The notes: generated from the letters alone by a model not told the origin. Shown: positions 8,363-17,290, counted from the stretch's first letter. The stretch: DNA of 46,281 nt from an uncultured Mycoplasmatota bacterium (GCA_900552235.1 URYZ01000003.1:1-46281); one strand, 5' to 3'. A program made the numbers and translations.

Positions 8363-9367
8363 TTACATATTATTATCACTCATATAAGAAATTAATCTTA
8401 CCATTTGACTTGAATAACCAAATTCATTGTCGTACCAAGCTACTACTTTAACAAGTCTTTTATCATCTGTTTCTAGTACATTTGTTAATAATCCATCTAC
8501 TAGAGCCCCACAAGAACACCCAATTACATCACTTGATACAATAGGATCTTCAGTATAGTTAAGTGTTTCATTTATACTTTCTTTAAAAACATTATTAATT
8601 TCTTCTTTTGTTACTTTTTTATCTAGTTCTAATGTTAAATCAATAACAGAACCATCACTTACAGGTACTCTCATTGCAGAACCGCTTAACTTACCATCTA
8701 AGCTTGGAAGTACTTTTCCAATAGCACTTGCAGCTCCTGTTTCGGTTGGAATAATATTTAAAGCTGCTGCTCTTCCTCTTCTTGATTCAATACCCTTTTT
8801 ATGTGAAACATCAAGTATAACTTGGTCATTTGTATAAGCATGAATAGTGGTCATAAAACCTCTTAATACTTTAAAATTATCATCTAAAACTTTTAATACT
8901 GGAGCCAAACAATTAGTTGTACAACTAGCGGCACTAATTACCTTCTCAGTTCCATCTAAAATATTTTCATTAACATTATACACAATTGTTTTAACATCAC
9001 CTTTACATGGAGCACTTACTATTACTTTTCTTGCCCCTGCTTCAATGTGTTTTAATGCTAAATCTTCTTTTGTAAATTTACCAGTACATTCTAAAACATA
9101 ATCAACTTCTAGTTCTTTCCATGGTAAAGCATCTATATTAGCTTCATTAAAAACTTTTATTTTTTTATTATTTATTAATAAATAATCTTCATCATAACTT
9201 ACAACATAACTATTTTTTCTATGTACTGAATCATACTTTAATAAATAAGCTAATTCTTTAGCACTAGTTAAATCATTTATTGCTACTACTTCAACATTAT
9301 CTACTTCTTCAAGTAAACTAAATACTATTCTCCCTATTCTTCCAAATCCATTAATTGCTACTTTCAT
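8363..9367 (-). CDS. gap: Glyceraldehyde-3-phosphate dehydrogenase
   Basis: Phosphorylating glycolytic enzyme. The 334 residues start with the Rossmann motif I-N-G-F-G-R-I-G-R, then A-I-N-D-L-T, whose Asp favours NAD+ over NADP+. The catalytic cysteine is in S-A-A-S-C-T-T-N-C-L-A-P (about residues 145-156); the substrate-binding R-V-P-V and the C-terminal W-Y-D-N-E-F-G-Y-S motif are present. The full length equals the family norm. AAGAAAGGA precedes the ATG. It lies 17 bases after the kinase-like gene upstream on the same strand and is probably cotranscribed with it. Confidence 0.97.
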   Translation of the reverse strand: MKVAINGFGRIGRIVFSLLEEVDNVEVVAINDLTSAKELAYLLKYDSVHRKNSYVVSYDEDYLLINNKKIKVFNEANIDALPWKELEVDYVLECTGKFTKEDLALKHIEAGARKVIVSAPCKGDVKTIVYNVNENILDGTEKVISAASCTTNCLAPVLKVLDDNFKVLRGFMTTIHAYTNDQVILDVSHKKGIESRRGRAAALNIIPTETGAASAIGKVLPSLDGKLSGSAMRVPVSDGSVIDLTLELDKKVTKEEINNVFKESINETLNYTEDPIVSSDVIGCSCGALVDGLLTNVLETDDKRLVKVVAWYDNEFGYSSQMVRLISYMSDNNM

Positions 9368-9384
9368 AATTATATTTCCTTTCT

Positions 9385-11028
9385 TTATTCAAAATAACTT
9401 CCCCCGATAAATTCTCTTAATATTGATTCTTTTGGTATATTTTCTGTAGGAACTACTAAAAACATATTTAAAAATCTAAGTAATCTTCTTGCTTCTTCAT
9501 AATATGGTGAATTAATATCTATATTATAAAGTAGTGGTTCAGCATATTGCCTTAATGCTCCAATTTCATATATTAAAGCACTGTTAAAAACAAAATCTGC
9601 TTCCTCTTGGTATGGAAAAATATATTTTTCCTCACCATCTCTTACTCTATCCCAAGTTTTTATTGTATGACAAGCAGTGTAACCTCTTGTTCTATTATCT
9701 CTTACTATTCTTCTAAGCAATCTATTATCACTTGTAGAAACCATATTATAATCATCTATATTTAAATCTGTCAAAGGTGAAACATAAACCTTATATTTGT
9801 TTTCTCTTGGAATAGATTTTGTAAGTTCCTCATTTAAACAATGTAGTCCCTCAATTATTATTATATCATTTTCATTCAATTTTAAACTCTTATTAAATTC
9901 TGGTATACCAGTTTTAAAATTAAATGTTGGTATAATTACTTCCTCATTATTTAATAATTTTCTTAACTGATTATTAAATAAATCTATATCTATTGCTCTA
10001 AGAGATTCAAAATCATAATCTCCATTTGGTAATTTAGGTGTTTTTTCTCTTGGTAAAAAATAATCATCTAATGACAAAGGCTTTGGATTTAGGCCAAAAG
10101 TATTTAAAAACATTGATAATTTCCTTGAAGTTGTTGTTTTTCCTGATGAAGATGGACCTGCAATTAAAACAACCTTAACTTTATCTTTCTTTTCTGCAAT
10201 TTGGCTTGCTAAATCAAGAAGTTCATTATTTGCAATAACTTCATTTAAAGTAATTATGTCATTAATTTTACCTTCTGCAATTATTTTATTAATATCACTA
10301 GATGTAAATATATTTAACTTTTTAGCACTTTTATAATTCTTATTAAATGCTTCAGTTATCTTTTTATGTTCTACATAAGAAGGAATTTCACCATCTGATG
10401 TTGGATATTGTAATACAAATTCATTATTTCCTAAATACTTTAAATCAAAAGATGTAAAAACACTTGTATTAACAGGCATTTGTGAATAAAAATAGCCATA
10501 CATTTTACTTAATTTATATAAAGTTACATAATTAGAAGTAGTATAGTAATAGTTTGCTGCTACAGAAGTATTAGTTGTTTGTTTAAAATAATTAATTGCC
10601 TCTTTCCTTTTTACAATACATTTTTCAATTGGTAAATTAGAATTAACAAGTTCTCTCATTTTACTTTTTATTTCTTCTAACTTTTCTTCTGTTAAATCAA
10701 ATAAACATCTAATTCTTGTTCCTTTATCAATTGAATGACACACCTTAAAAGAATAATTATATCCATAAAGTTCTTTTATTGCACACATAAGTAAAAATAT
10801 TAATCCTTTAAGATATATTCTTGACCCAATTCTTGAAGTACAATCTACAAAGGATAAAACACAATCTTTTTCAAGAGTTTTATTTAACTCAACCAGTCTA
10901 TTATCAACATAAGAAATGAGTATAGGATATTTATAATTAATATTAAATTGTTTACTAATTTCTTCAATAGTTGTTCCTTTTTTATACAAATAATTTTTGT
11001 CATTAATTTTAATATTTAAAAAATCCAT
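9385..11028 (-). CDS. Uridine kinase-like nucleoside kinase with N-terminal ThrRS-like (TGS/SAD) region
   Basis: A two-part protein of 547 residues. The N-terminal half (about 1-220) resembles the TGS and second additional domain of threonyl-tRNA synthetase (Y-L-Y-K-K-G-T-T-I-E-E-I near the start). The C-terminal half is a P-loop kinase of the uridine kinase/phosphoribulokinase family: Walker A G-P-S-S-S-G-K-T at 291-298, then L-S-L-D-D-Y-F-L-P-R (about 318-327) and R-I-V-R-D (about 453-457). Proteins of this layout are common in Bacillota and annotated as nucleoside kinases; the substrate is not proven. AGGTGATAAC precedes the ATG. gap follows at once. Confidence 0.85.
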   Translation of the reverse strand: MDFLNIKINDKNYLYKKGTTIEEISKQFNINYKYPILISYVDNRLVELNKTLEKDCVLSFVDCTSRIGSRIYLKGLIFLLMCAIKELYGYNYSFKVCHSIDKGTRIRCLFDLTEEKLEEIKSKMRELVNSNLPIEKCIVKRKEAINYFKQTTNTSVAANYYYTTSNYVTLYKLSKMYGYFYSQMPVNTSVFTSFDLKYLGNNEFVLQYPTSDGEIPSYVEHKKITEAFNKNYKSAKKLNIFTSSDINKIIAEGKINDIITLNEVIANNELLDLASQIAEKKDKVKVVLIAGPSSSGKTTTSRKLSMFLNTFGLNPKPLSLDDYFLPREKTPKLPNGDYDFESLRAIDIDLFNNQLRKLLNNEEVIIPTFNFKTGIPEFNKSLKLNENDIIIIEGLHCLNEELTKSIPRENKYKVYVSPLTDLNIDDYNMVSTSDNRLLRRIVRDNRTRGYTACHTIKTWDRVRDGEEKYIFPYQEEADFVFNSALIYEIGALRQYAEPLLYNIDINSPYYEEARRLLRFLNMFLVVPTENIPKESILREFIGGSYFE

Positions 11029-11117
11029 GTTATCACCTTTTATCCTTTCTATTTTATTTTATCACATAATGTAGGAATTTAGTACGAATATTTTTAAACT
11101 TTTTTGCTTATTTTATT

Positions 11118-11136
11118 AAGGGAGGCGATTTTTATT
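11118..11136 (+). promoter_or_regulatory. Ribosome binding site deciding an AUU start for clpP
   Basis: AAGGGAGG, an 8-base spacer and ATT. The strong Shine-Dalgarno and the match of the encoded N terminus to ClpP family proteins support ATT as the initiation codon. AUU starts are known from infC, where they make translation sensitive to IF3. Confidence 0.65.
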
Positions 11137-11712
11137 AATTTAATACCAACAGTAATAGAAAAAGAAGGACAAAGTGAAAGATGTTATGATATATACTCAA
11201 GACTTTTAAAAGATAGAATTATTATTCTAAATGGAGAAATAAATGATTCTTTAGCAAATAGTATTGTAGCCCAATTATTATTTTTAGATAGTGAAAACCA
11301 TGAAGATATTAGCCTTTATATTAATTCTCCAGGTGGTGTTATAACAAGTGGTATGGCTATATATGATACAATGAATTTTATTAAAAGCGACGTTTCAACA
11401 ATTTGTATAGGACTTGCAGCTTCTATGGCAGCATTTATTTTATCAAGTGGTAAAAAAGGTAAAAGGTATGCTCTTCCTAATGCTGAGGTTATGATTCATC
11501 AACCTTTAGGTGGTGCTCAAGGTCAAGCAACAGAAATTAAAATAGCAGCAGAACATATTTTAAAACTTAAAGATAAGCTTAATACCATATTGGCTAAAAA
11601 TACTAATAAACCATTAGAAAAAATCCAAAATGATACTGAAAGAGACTATTTTTTAACTAGTGATGATGCTTTAGAATATGGACTAATCGATAAAATTATT
11701 GAGGCAAAATGA
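11134..11712 (+). CDS. clpP: ATP-dependent Clp protease proteolytic subunit ClpP, apparent AUU start
   Basis: Serine peptidase that forms a double heptamer and works with Clp ATPases. Catalytic Ser in G-L-A-A-S-M-A-A-F, His in M-I-H-Q-P-L-G and Asp in R-D-Y-F-L-T are all present, and the length (192) is normal. No ATG, GTG or TTG lies where the gene should start. AAGGGAGG (11118-11125) is followed after 8 bases by ATT (11134), which yields N-L-I-P-T-V-I-E, exactly the usual ClpP N terminus. An in-frame TTG at 11104 lies upstream of this ribosome binding site and has none of its own, so the rare AUU start is the best reading. A sequencing error turning ATG into ATT is the alternative. No CtsR or CIRCE operator is seen. 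Confidence 0.9.
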   Translation: MNLIPTVIEKEGQSERCYDIYSRLLKDRIIILNGEINDSLANSIVAQLLFLDSENHEDISLYINSPGGVITSGMAIYDTMNFIKSDVSTICIGLAASMAAFILSSGKKGKRYALPNAEVMIHQPLGGAQGQATEIKIAAEHILKLKDKLNTILAKNTNKPLEKIQNDTERDYFLTSDDALEYGLIDKIIEAK

Positions 11713-11740
11713 AAGTTCACTTAAGTAGTGAACTTTTTTG
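11712..11740 (+). terminator. Terminator of clpP
   Basis: AAAGTTCACT, loop TAAGT, AGTGAACTTT followed by T. The hairpin starts at the clpP stop codon. Confidence 0.8.
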
Positions 11741-11742
11741 TA

Positions 11743-11797
11743 TTCGGCTTATTTTCGGCTTATTTTCGGCTTATTTTCGGCTTATTTTCGGCTTATT
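11743..11797. repeat. 11-bp tandem repeat, five copies
   Basis: Five head-to-tail copies of the unit CGGCTTATTTT (CGGCTT at 11745, 11756, 11767, 11778 and 11789) between the clpP terminator and the fic stop codon; the last copy contains that stop codon. The copies are identical apart from the outer edges. The period of 11 is not a multiple of three and close to one DNA turn. This is a candidate variable-number repeat that arose by slippage. Confidence 0.85.
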
Positions 11798-12869
11798 TTA
11801 ATTTTTCATAATACTTCTCACATAAAACATAATCTACATTTCTTATTTGTTCATTATCGTATCTTTCCAAAAAACCTTTTTCTACCCATTTCTTAATCCA
11901 ATTATTAGCAGTATCAATACTAATTTTAAAATGAAGAGCAATAGCTTTTGCCTTAATTTTATTATTAGTTATTACATAATTTGCAACCCATCTTTCCCTC
12001 TTATCCAAAGTGTCAACTATGTCTAATTTTACTTCATTATTTTCATACAATTCTTCTACTTTTTTTTGGACAGTTTCAAATGTACTTGCCATAACTCCAA
12101 CAAAATACTCTAGCCATTGTGTAATATCAGCATCTTTTCTTCCATAATAAAAATTATGATTTAAATTCATTTGTAAAGAATTATAATAGTCATCTATATT
12201 TTTATCATAAAATTCTTCCATAACATAAAACCCATTTAGATCGTATCCATATGATTTTAAAATATATGTCGCAAGTAAACGTGAAACACGACCATTTCCA
12301 TCCCAAAAAGGATGAATTGTTACAAATTGATATGCCACAATACCTGTCTTAATAGGTATAGGTATGTCACAATCATTATTAAAATCATCTATCATTTGAC
12401 CAATGAGATCCTTTACATCTTTAGCTTCAGGTGGCAAATAAACAATAGAACCAGTTTCAGAATTTTTAACAACATTTTGCCCATCTCTAAATTTATTTTT
12501 GTAAGTTATACTTTTTCCACAAACCAAATTATGAACTTTTAATATTAAATCTTCAGTAATTTCATCATTATTTTTTGAATATTCATTTAAATACATTAAA
12601 GCGTTATAATAATTTCGTACTTCTAAAACATTTCTTTCATGAGATTTTTTATTATTTGATAAAGCTTCTTTTACCTCCTTTAAATTCAAGGTATTTCCCT
12701 CTATTTTTGTTGAGTAATGTACTCTTTTTAAAGTTATTTCATTTTTTATTTCATCCTCAATAGAAACAGGTAATTTTAATAATTCAACAATTTCTTTAGC
12801 ACTGTTTATTTTCATTAAATCATTAACCAACTTATTTGTGTAATGCCAACTTATATTAAACTTTTCCAT
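11793..12869 (-). CDS. fic: Fic-domain protein (predicted AMPylator) with C-terminal winged-helix region
   Basis: Fic enzymes transfer AMP or related groups to target proteins. The product has the complete catalytic motif H-P-F-W-D-G-N-G-R with His at about residue 186. The N-terminal segment S-T-K-I-E-G-N (about residues 53-59) matches the inhibitory (S/T)xxxE(G/N) helix of class II Fic proteins, so activity is probably self-restrained. Residues after about 290 resemble a winged helix (I-K-A-K-A-I-A-L-H-F-K-I-S-I-D-T-A-N-N-W-I-K). The start at 12869 is chosen because GGAGG lies 4-5 bases upstream; an ATG 15 bases earlier has no such site. Being flanked by two similar hairpins and unrelated to its neighbours, it is likely an accessory gene. 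The target is not known. Confidence 0.9.
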   Translation of the reverse strand: MEKFNISWHYTNKLVNDLMKINSAKEIVELLKLPVSIEDEIKNEITLKRVHYSTKIEGNTLNLKEVKEALSNNKKSHERNVLEVRNYYNALMYLNEYSKNNDEITEDLILKVHNLVCGKSITYKNKFRDGQNVVKNSETGSIVYLPPEAKDVKDLIGQMIDDFNNDCDIPIPIKTGIVAYQFVTIHPFWDGNGRVSRLLATYILKSYGYDLNGFYVMEEFYDKNIDDYYNSLQMNLNHNFYYGRKDADITQWLEYFVGVMASTFETVQKKVEELYENNEVKLDIVDTLDKRERWVANYVITNNKIKAKAIALHFKISIDTANNWIKKWVEKGFLERYDNEQIRNVDYVLCEKYYEKLK

Positions 12870-12945
12870 ATTTCCTCCAATCATACAATTAATTAAGATA
12901 ATACTATTTTACCATAATTTTCTTTCTTTTCATATTTATTTTAAA

Positions 12946-12979
12946 TAAAATAAAAATTCACTAATTTAAGTGAACTTTT
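12946..12979 (-). terminator. Terminator of the YfcC-like gene
   Basis: On the minus strand GTTCACTTAAATTAGTGAA followed by TTTTTATTTT, directly after the carrier gene's stop codon. The stem resembles that of the clpP terminator on the other side of fic. Confidence 0.65.
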
Positions 12980-12983
12980 ATCT

Positions 12984-14465
12984 TTAAATTATTGTAAATA
13001 TTGTAATTACAACTAATGAAATAATTACTAATCCTACAAACAATTTCCAAATAGTTTTTAACCATTCTTTATAACTTGTTTCAGTTAATTGTAATGTAGA
13101 AAGTAATAAAACACTTGTAGGTGCAACTAGCATAACTGCACTGTATAAACTTACAAATAGGATACTTAAAGCTTGTTTTAAACTAGCTTGTCCAGATAAT
13201 CCTTGTAAGAATTGTAATACATATTGTGGATAATAGTAAATATCTACATAAAGTGGACTTCCTAAAATTGTAAATGTTCCATAAGTAAGAGTGTTAAATG
13301 AAGAAGTTGCCCCAACAATTTTTTCTCCTACTGTTAAGTAAATTGGATATGAACTTACAATTACAAGTAAAGCATAACTCATAATTACTAGAGCTCCAAT
13401 TGGTAAATATTTTTTTACTCCAACTAAGAATTTTTCAATAATAGCATTTAAATCTATTTTGTAGATTAAGCAAAGTATTAATGAGAAAATAATTAATGTT
13501 GTTGAATAATGAATATATTTTTCTGGACCAAACCATGAACCAAATACAGTAAATCCTCCAAATAATTTCTTTAATATTGGGAATTTAAAAATTGTAAATT
13601 CATTAATCCAAGTATTAATATTATCAAAAACAGTAATACCAAATGCTTCTTTAAAGTTTAATGTTCCAAGTATAAATACTAATAAAACTAAACCTAAGAT
13701 TAAGTAAATAGGCCATACTTTTTTACAACCTTTATATTTTACTTCACTAGTAATACTAGAAATTAAAGTATCAACTTCTTTTACTTCATCTTTTACTTTT
13801 TCTTTAATCTGTTCTTTTTTAGCTTTTATATTCTTTTTCTTATCCTTATTTTTATTTTCCTTCATTTGTAATGGAAGTAAAATTAATAGTAATAATAATG
13901 TTAAACCTAGAACAAATAGAATTAATTTAACAATTATTCCATCTTTTAATGTTGTTCCTAGAATACTATTTATTACTCCATACATTGTATAAGAATAAGT
14001 TGAACCAAACATACCTACAATAGTAGCGCCTAAAACAGATGTAAGTGCAGTCATTTTACTAAATCCCATTACTAATAATAAAGATATTAAGAATGGGAAG
14101 AAAGCAAATGTTGCTACTTCTAATCCTGCTACTGAAGATACAATAGCTATAATTACAGTTATAATAACTAACCATAATTTTTTATTTTTCATTTTCTTAG
14201 ATAAAGTATCTAATGCTTTTTTATAAAATCCTGTTTCTTCTAAAAGAGCATAGAATCCTCCGACTATTAAAATGAAAACGAATATGCTAGCAAAATATCC
14301 AACTGTTGTTACTGGTACATTAAATATACTAAATAAACCAATTTGATATCTTCCTAGATCTTGTAAACTACCACCATAATAATATTTAGCAGGTAGTACC
14401 CAAGTTAAAATACAATATGCTAGAATTATTATTCCAAGTATTTTAAATAATGTGTGTTTTTTCAT
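12984..14465 (-). CDS. YfcC-like / C4-dicarboxylate anaerobic carrier-type membrane transporter
   Basis: A polytopic membrane protein of 493 residues with about twelve hydrophobic helices and one long cytoplasmic, lysine-rich loop in the middle (about 200-240). The N-terminal region I-I-L-A-Y-C-I-L-T-W-V-L-P-A (about 13-26) and the glycine-rich re-entrant-type segments (F-I-L-I-V-G-G-F-Y; V-A-P-T-S-V-L-L-L near the C terminus) resemble the YfcC/DcuC/ArsB-NhaD group of secondary carriers, some of which move amino acids or dicarboxylates. The substrate cannot be assigned. AAGGAGG precedes the ATG; no obvious functional link with its neighbours. Confidence 0.6.
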   Translation of the reverse strand: MKKHTLFKILGIIILAYCILTWVLPAKYYYGGSLQDLGRYQIGLFSIFNVPVTTVGYFASIFVFILIVGGFYALLEETGFYKKALDTLSKKMKNKKLWLVIITVIIAIVSSVAGLEVATFAFFPFLISLLLVMGFSKMTALTSVLGATIVGMFGSTYSYTMYGVINSILGTTLKDGIIVKLILFVLGLTLLLLLILLPLQMKENKNKDKKKNIKAKKEQIKEKVKDEVKEVDTLISSITSEVKYKGCKKVWPIYLILGLVLLVFILGTLNFKEAFGITVFDNINTWINEFTIFKFPILKKLFGGFTVFGSWFGPEKYIHYSTTLIIFSLILCLIYKIDLNAIIEKFLVGVKKYLPIGALVIMSYALLVIVSSYPIYLTVGEKIVGATSSFNTLTYGTFTILGSPLYVDIYYYPQYVLQFLQGLSGQASLKQALSILFVSLYSAVMLVAPTSVLLLSTLQLTETSYKEWLKTIWKLFVGLVIISLVVITIFTII

Positions 14466-14548
14466 ATTTTTCCTCCTTATATTAATTATGACACTAAGAT
14501 GAAAAAAAAGAAAGTATTTTTACATATTTTTCACACAAAGCCCTTATT

Positions 14549-14902
14549 TTATTGCATATTTTCCTGCATATCTGGAACAATTATAGTTTCAAGAATAAAA
14601 AAATCAAAATTTAAAAAATCAGAATTTTTATAATCTTCATCTAACTTTAAATAAATAGTTCGCATATTTTTTAAATTTTCTATTGAAAAATAAGGCCCGT
14701 ATTTTTCAATTAATTCTTTACTCCACTCTTTAATAAGTTTGTTTCCATAATTACTATTGTATTTCCATCCCTGAGCTTCTACAATAACTTTACCAATATT
14801 ATATTTAACTTTAATATCATTAAGCATTTTATTGTAATACATTTGCTTTTCTTCTACAATATAATTATCAAGACACTTTTTAATAGCTTTTAAATATCCC
14901 AT
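14549..14902 (-). CDS. DUF1016 (YhcG-type) N-terminal domain protein, nuclease part absent
   Basis: The 117 residues match the N-terminal helical/winged part of DUF1016 (YhcG) proteins: Y-N-I-G-K-V-I-V-E-A-Q-G, Y-G-N-K-L-I-K-E-W-S-K-E-L and F-S-I-E-N-L-K-N-M-R. Full-length relatives of about 340 residues continue into a PDDEXK nuclease domain, which is missing here: the frame stops after an acidic tail and the carrier gene follows. It has a good ribosome binding site (AGGAGG, 7 bases before ATG). So it is either a stand-alone short form or a truncated accessory gene. Full-length members have been linked with restriction-modification loci and other defence regions. Confidence 0.65.
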   Translation of the reverse strand: MGYLKAIKKCLDNYIVEEKQMYYNKMLNDIKVKYNIGKVIVEAQGWKYNSNYGNKLIKEWSKELIEKYGPYFSIENLKNMRTIYLKLDEDYKNSDFLNFDFFILETIIVPDMQENMQ

Positions 14903-14991
14903 ATGTAATCCTCCTTTCTTAAATTTGAGGATAGTTTTTTACCCTCTATATATGTTATACGGGCATTTTTTCATTTCACCTAAATTTTTTA

Positions 14992-15029
14992 TAAAAAAAA
15001 ATGAAAAAAACACTAATTTTTTTTCATTT
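14992..15029 (-). terminator. Terminator of rdgB
   Basis: On the minus strand AAATGAAAAAAA, loop TTAGTG, TTTTTTTCATTT then a long T run; a 12-bp stem just after the rdgB stop codon. Confidence 0.75.
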
Positions 15030-15036
15030 AATTAAC

Positions 15037-15630
15037 CTATTGTTTATCTTTTATATATTTTTCCACCATATCAAGAGTTCTTTTTCTTGGACTTACTTTT
15101 AACTTTTCTTCTAATGTCAACTCTCCTAAAGTTAATCCATTTGGAAGTTCGAATATTTCATCAAACCCAAAACCATTTTTTCCTCTTGGCATATTGCTAA
15201 TTATACCATCTAAAGTATACTCAAACGTTTTAGTAATATCTTTCCCTTTTAATGCTATTACAGTTGTATAATGACAAGTTCTTTTTTCTTTTAAAACACC
15301 TTTAAGTTTTTTTAATAATTCTAAATTCTTAGTATGATCATCCTTATCTAACCATCTGGCAGTATAAACCCCTGGAAATCCATTTAAAATATCTATTGAA
15401 ATACCAGAATCATCCCCAACACATAAATATTCATCTCCAATTTGATTATATAATGTTGTTGCTTTTTCTAAAGCATTTTTTCTAAAAGTATCACCATTTT
15501 CTGTTACTATAAGTTTTTTATTAAGTATTTTTTCCATATCACTTATTGATAATACATCATAATTTTTAAATACTTTTTTTATTTCATTAATCTTACCTTT
15601 ATTATTACTTGCTAATACTATTTGTTTCAT
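15037..15630 (-). CDS. rdgB: RdgB/HAM1-family XTP/dITP diphosphatase
   Basis: House-cleaning enzyme that hydrolyses non-canonical purine nucleoside triphosphates (XTP, ITP, dITP) to monophosphates. The 197 residues begin with I-V-L-A-S-N-N-K-G-K-I-N-E-I, the nucleotide-binding start of the family, and continue with D-D-S-G-I-S-I-D, F-P-G-V-Y-T-A-R-W, F-G-F-D-E-I-F and the C-terminal S-P-R-K-R. The start at 15630 is preferred because GGAGG lies 6 bases upstream; an ATG four codons earlier would overlap that site. It stands alone behind lysS in transcription order, with its own terminator. Confidence 0.94.
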   Translation of the reverse strand: MKQIVLASNNKGKINEIKKVFKNYDVLSISDMEKILNKKLIVTENGDTFRKNALEKATTLYNQIGDEYLCVGDDSGISIDILNGFPGVYTARWLDKDDHTKNLELLKKLKGVLKEKRTCHYTTVIALKGKDITKTFEYTLDGIISNMPRGKNGFGFDEIFELPNGLTLGELTLEEKLKVSPRKRTLDMVEKYIKDKQ

Positions 15631-15702
15631 AAATTCCTCCATATTTATTAATTAATACTTAAGTACAGGTCTAGTGTATCACATTATTTTAAAGAGTAAA
15701 TA

Positions 15703-15739
15703 GAAAAAAAGAAAAAGAATTGTAATTTTAACAATTCTT
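15703..15739 (-). terminator. Terminator of lysS
   Basis: On the minus strand AAGAATTGT, loop TAAAATT, ACAATTCTT then TTTCTTTTTTT; a 9-bp stem right after the lysS stop codon. Confidence 0.75.
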
Positions 15740-15745
15740 CAAATA

Positions 15746-17227
15746 TTACCTATTTTTCATTGTAGGAAATAACATAACATCACGGATAGATTCTTGCTCA
15801 GTAAATAACATACATAATCTATCAATTCCGTATCCAATACCTCCTGCTGGTGGCATACCATATTCTAAAGCTTCAACGAAATCCATATCGATATCATTTG
15901 CTTCTTCATTTCCTAAATCTTTTTCTTTTAATTGTTCTTCAAATCTTTCTAGTTGATCAATTGGATCATTAAGCTCAGTATAAGCATTAGCAAACTCTTT
16001 ACCACCAATAAACAATTCAAATCTATCAACAAATCTTGGATCTTCAGGATTTCTTTTTGTAAGTGGTGAAATTTCAACTGGATGTCCATATAAGAATGTT
16101 GGTTGAATTAATGTTTCTTCAACGTATTTTTCAAAGAATAAATTAATGATATGTCCCACAGTCATCTCGTGACTTTGAACTTCAATATTATGTTCTTTAG
16201 CTAACGCTAATGCTTCTTCAACTGTCATTTCTTTTTTAAAGTCTATTCCTGTAATATCTTTAATCGCATCAATCATACTAACCCTTTGCCAAGTACCAGC
16301 AATATTTATTTCATTACCACACCAATTAAATATATCTTTATGGCATACATCTTTGGCAATTGTTTTAAACATATTTTCAGTTAAATCCATCATTCCTTCA
16401 AGATTAGAATAAGCAAGGTATGCTTCCATCAAAGTAAATTGAGGATCATGTTTTGGATCCATTCCTTCATTTCTAAATACTCTACCTATTTCATAAACTG
16501 CTTCCATTCCTCCAACTAAAAGTCTTTTTAAAGGAAGTTCAAGGGCTATTCTTAAATACATATCTATATCTTGAGCATTATGATGAGTAATAAATGGTCT
16601 TGCACTTGCACCAGTAAGCAAATTACTTAAAACAGGTGTTTCAACCTCAACAAAACCACGATTATCCATAAAGTTTTGAATACATCTTATTATTCTTGGA
16701 CGCATGAAAGCAATATTTTTACTTTCTTCATTCATTATTAAATCAACATATCTTCTTCTATATCTTTCCTCTATATCAGTAAGTCCATGGAATTTTTCTG
16801 GAAGTGGTTTTAAAGCTTTTACAAGATGGGTATATTCTAAACATTTTAAAGTTACTTCTCCTGTTCTTGTTTTCATAACACGTCCAGTTACTCCAACGAT
16901 ATCTCCAATATCAGCTGATTTAAATAAATCATATTTTTCTTCTCCAATGTCATTTATTGAAATATATACTTGAAGTTTTCCTGTTTTATCTTGAATAGTA
17001 AAGAAAGATGCTTTTCCCATTTTCCTTATAAACATTATTCTTCCTGCCACAGTATAAATATCATTGATATTTTCAAAATCATCATGTGGAATATCCTTAT
17101 ATTTTTCATTTATTTCTTTAGCATAACCTGTTCTATCAAATCTTTGACCAAATGGATCTATTCCTAAAGATTTTATTTTTTCTGCTTTTTCTCTTCTAAC
17201 TAATTCTTGTTCTGTAAATTCTCTCAT
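15746..17227 (-). CDS. lysS: Lysyl-tRNA synthetase (class II)
   Basis: Charges tRNA-Lys. The 493-residue product has the N-terminal OB-fold anticodon-binding domain (about 50-140, with V-A-G-R-I-M-F-I-R-K-M-G-K-A) and the class II core: motif 1 (F-V-E-V-E-T-P-V-L), motif 2 (F-R-N-E-G-M-D-P-K-H-D-P-Q-F-T-L-M-E) and motif 3 (G-I-G-Y-G-I-D-R-L). The start at 17227 is chosen for the GAGGTGTGATT site 3-9 bases upstream; a farther upstream in-frame start adds twelve unrelated residues. In B. subtilis lysS directly follows the dusB homologue; here the ImmA-PIN module stands between them. Confidence 0.97.
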   Translation of the reverse strand: MREFTEQELVRREKAEKIKSLGIDPFGQRFDRTGYAKEINEKYKDIPHDDFENINDIYTVAGRIMFIRKMGKASFFTIQDKTGKLQVYISINDIGEEKYDLFKSADIGDIVGVTGRVMKTRTGEVTLKCLEYTHLVKALKPLPEKFHGLTDIEERYRRRYVDLIMNEESKNIAFMRPRIIRCIQNFMDNRGFVEVETPVLSNLLTGASARPFITHHNAQDIDMYLRIALELPLKRLLVGGMEAVYEIGRVFRNEGMDPKHDPQFTLMEAYLAYSNLEGMMDLTENMFKTIAKDVCHKDIFNWCGNEINIAGTWQRVSMIDAIKDITGIDFKKEMTVEEALALAKEHNIEVQSHEMTVGHIINLFFEKYVEETLIQPTFLYGHPVEISPLTKRNPEDPRFVDRFELFIGGKEFANAYTELNDPIDQLERFEEQLKEKDLGNEEANDIDMDFVEALEYGMPPAGGIGYGIDRLCMLFTEQESIRDVMLFPTMKNR

Positions 17228-17290
17228 ATAATCACACCTCTTTTGATACACATATTTTAACACAACTTTCTTGTTAAATCTATATTTTTT

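Noticed and set aside
11104..11133. TTG at 11104 as clpP start
   Set aside because: It has no ribosome binding site, adds ten residues foreign to ClpP, and would place the strong AAGGGAGG inside the gene.
11743..11797. Tandem repeat as CRISPR-like array
   Set aside because: The unit is 11 bp without spacers; it is a simple tandem repeat.
17227..17263. Longer lysS start upstream
   Set aside because: The extra residues do not resemble LysS and the GAGGTG site lies between the two starts.
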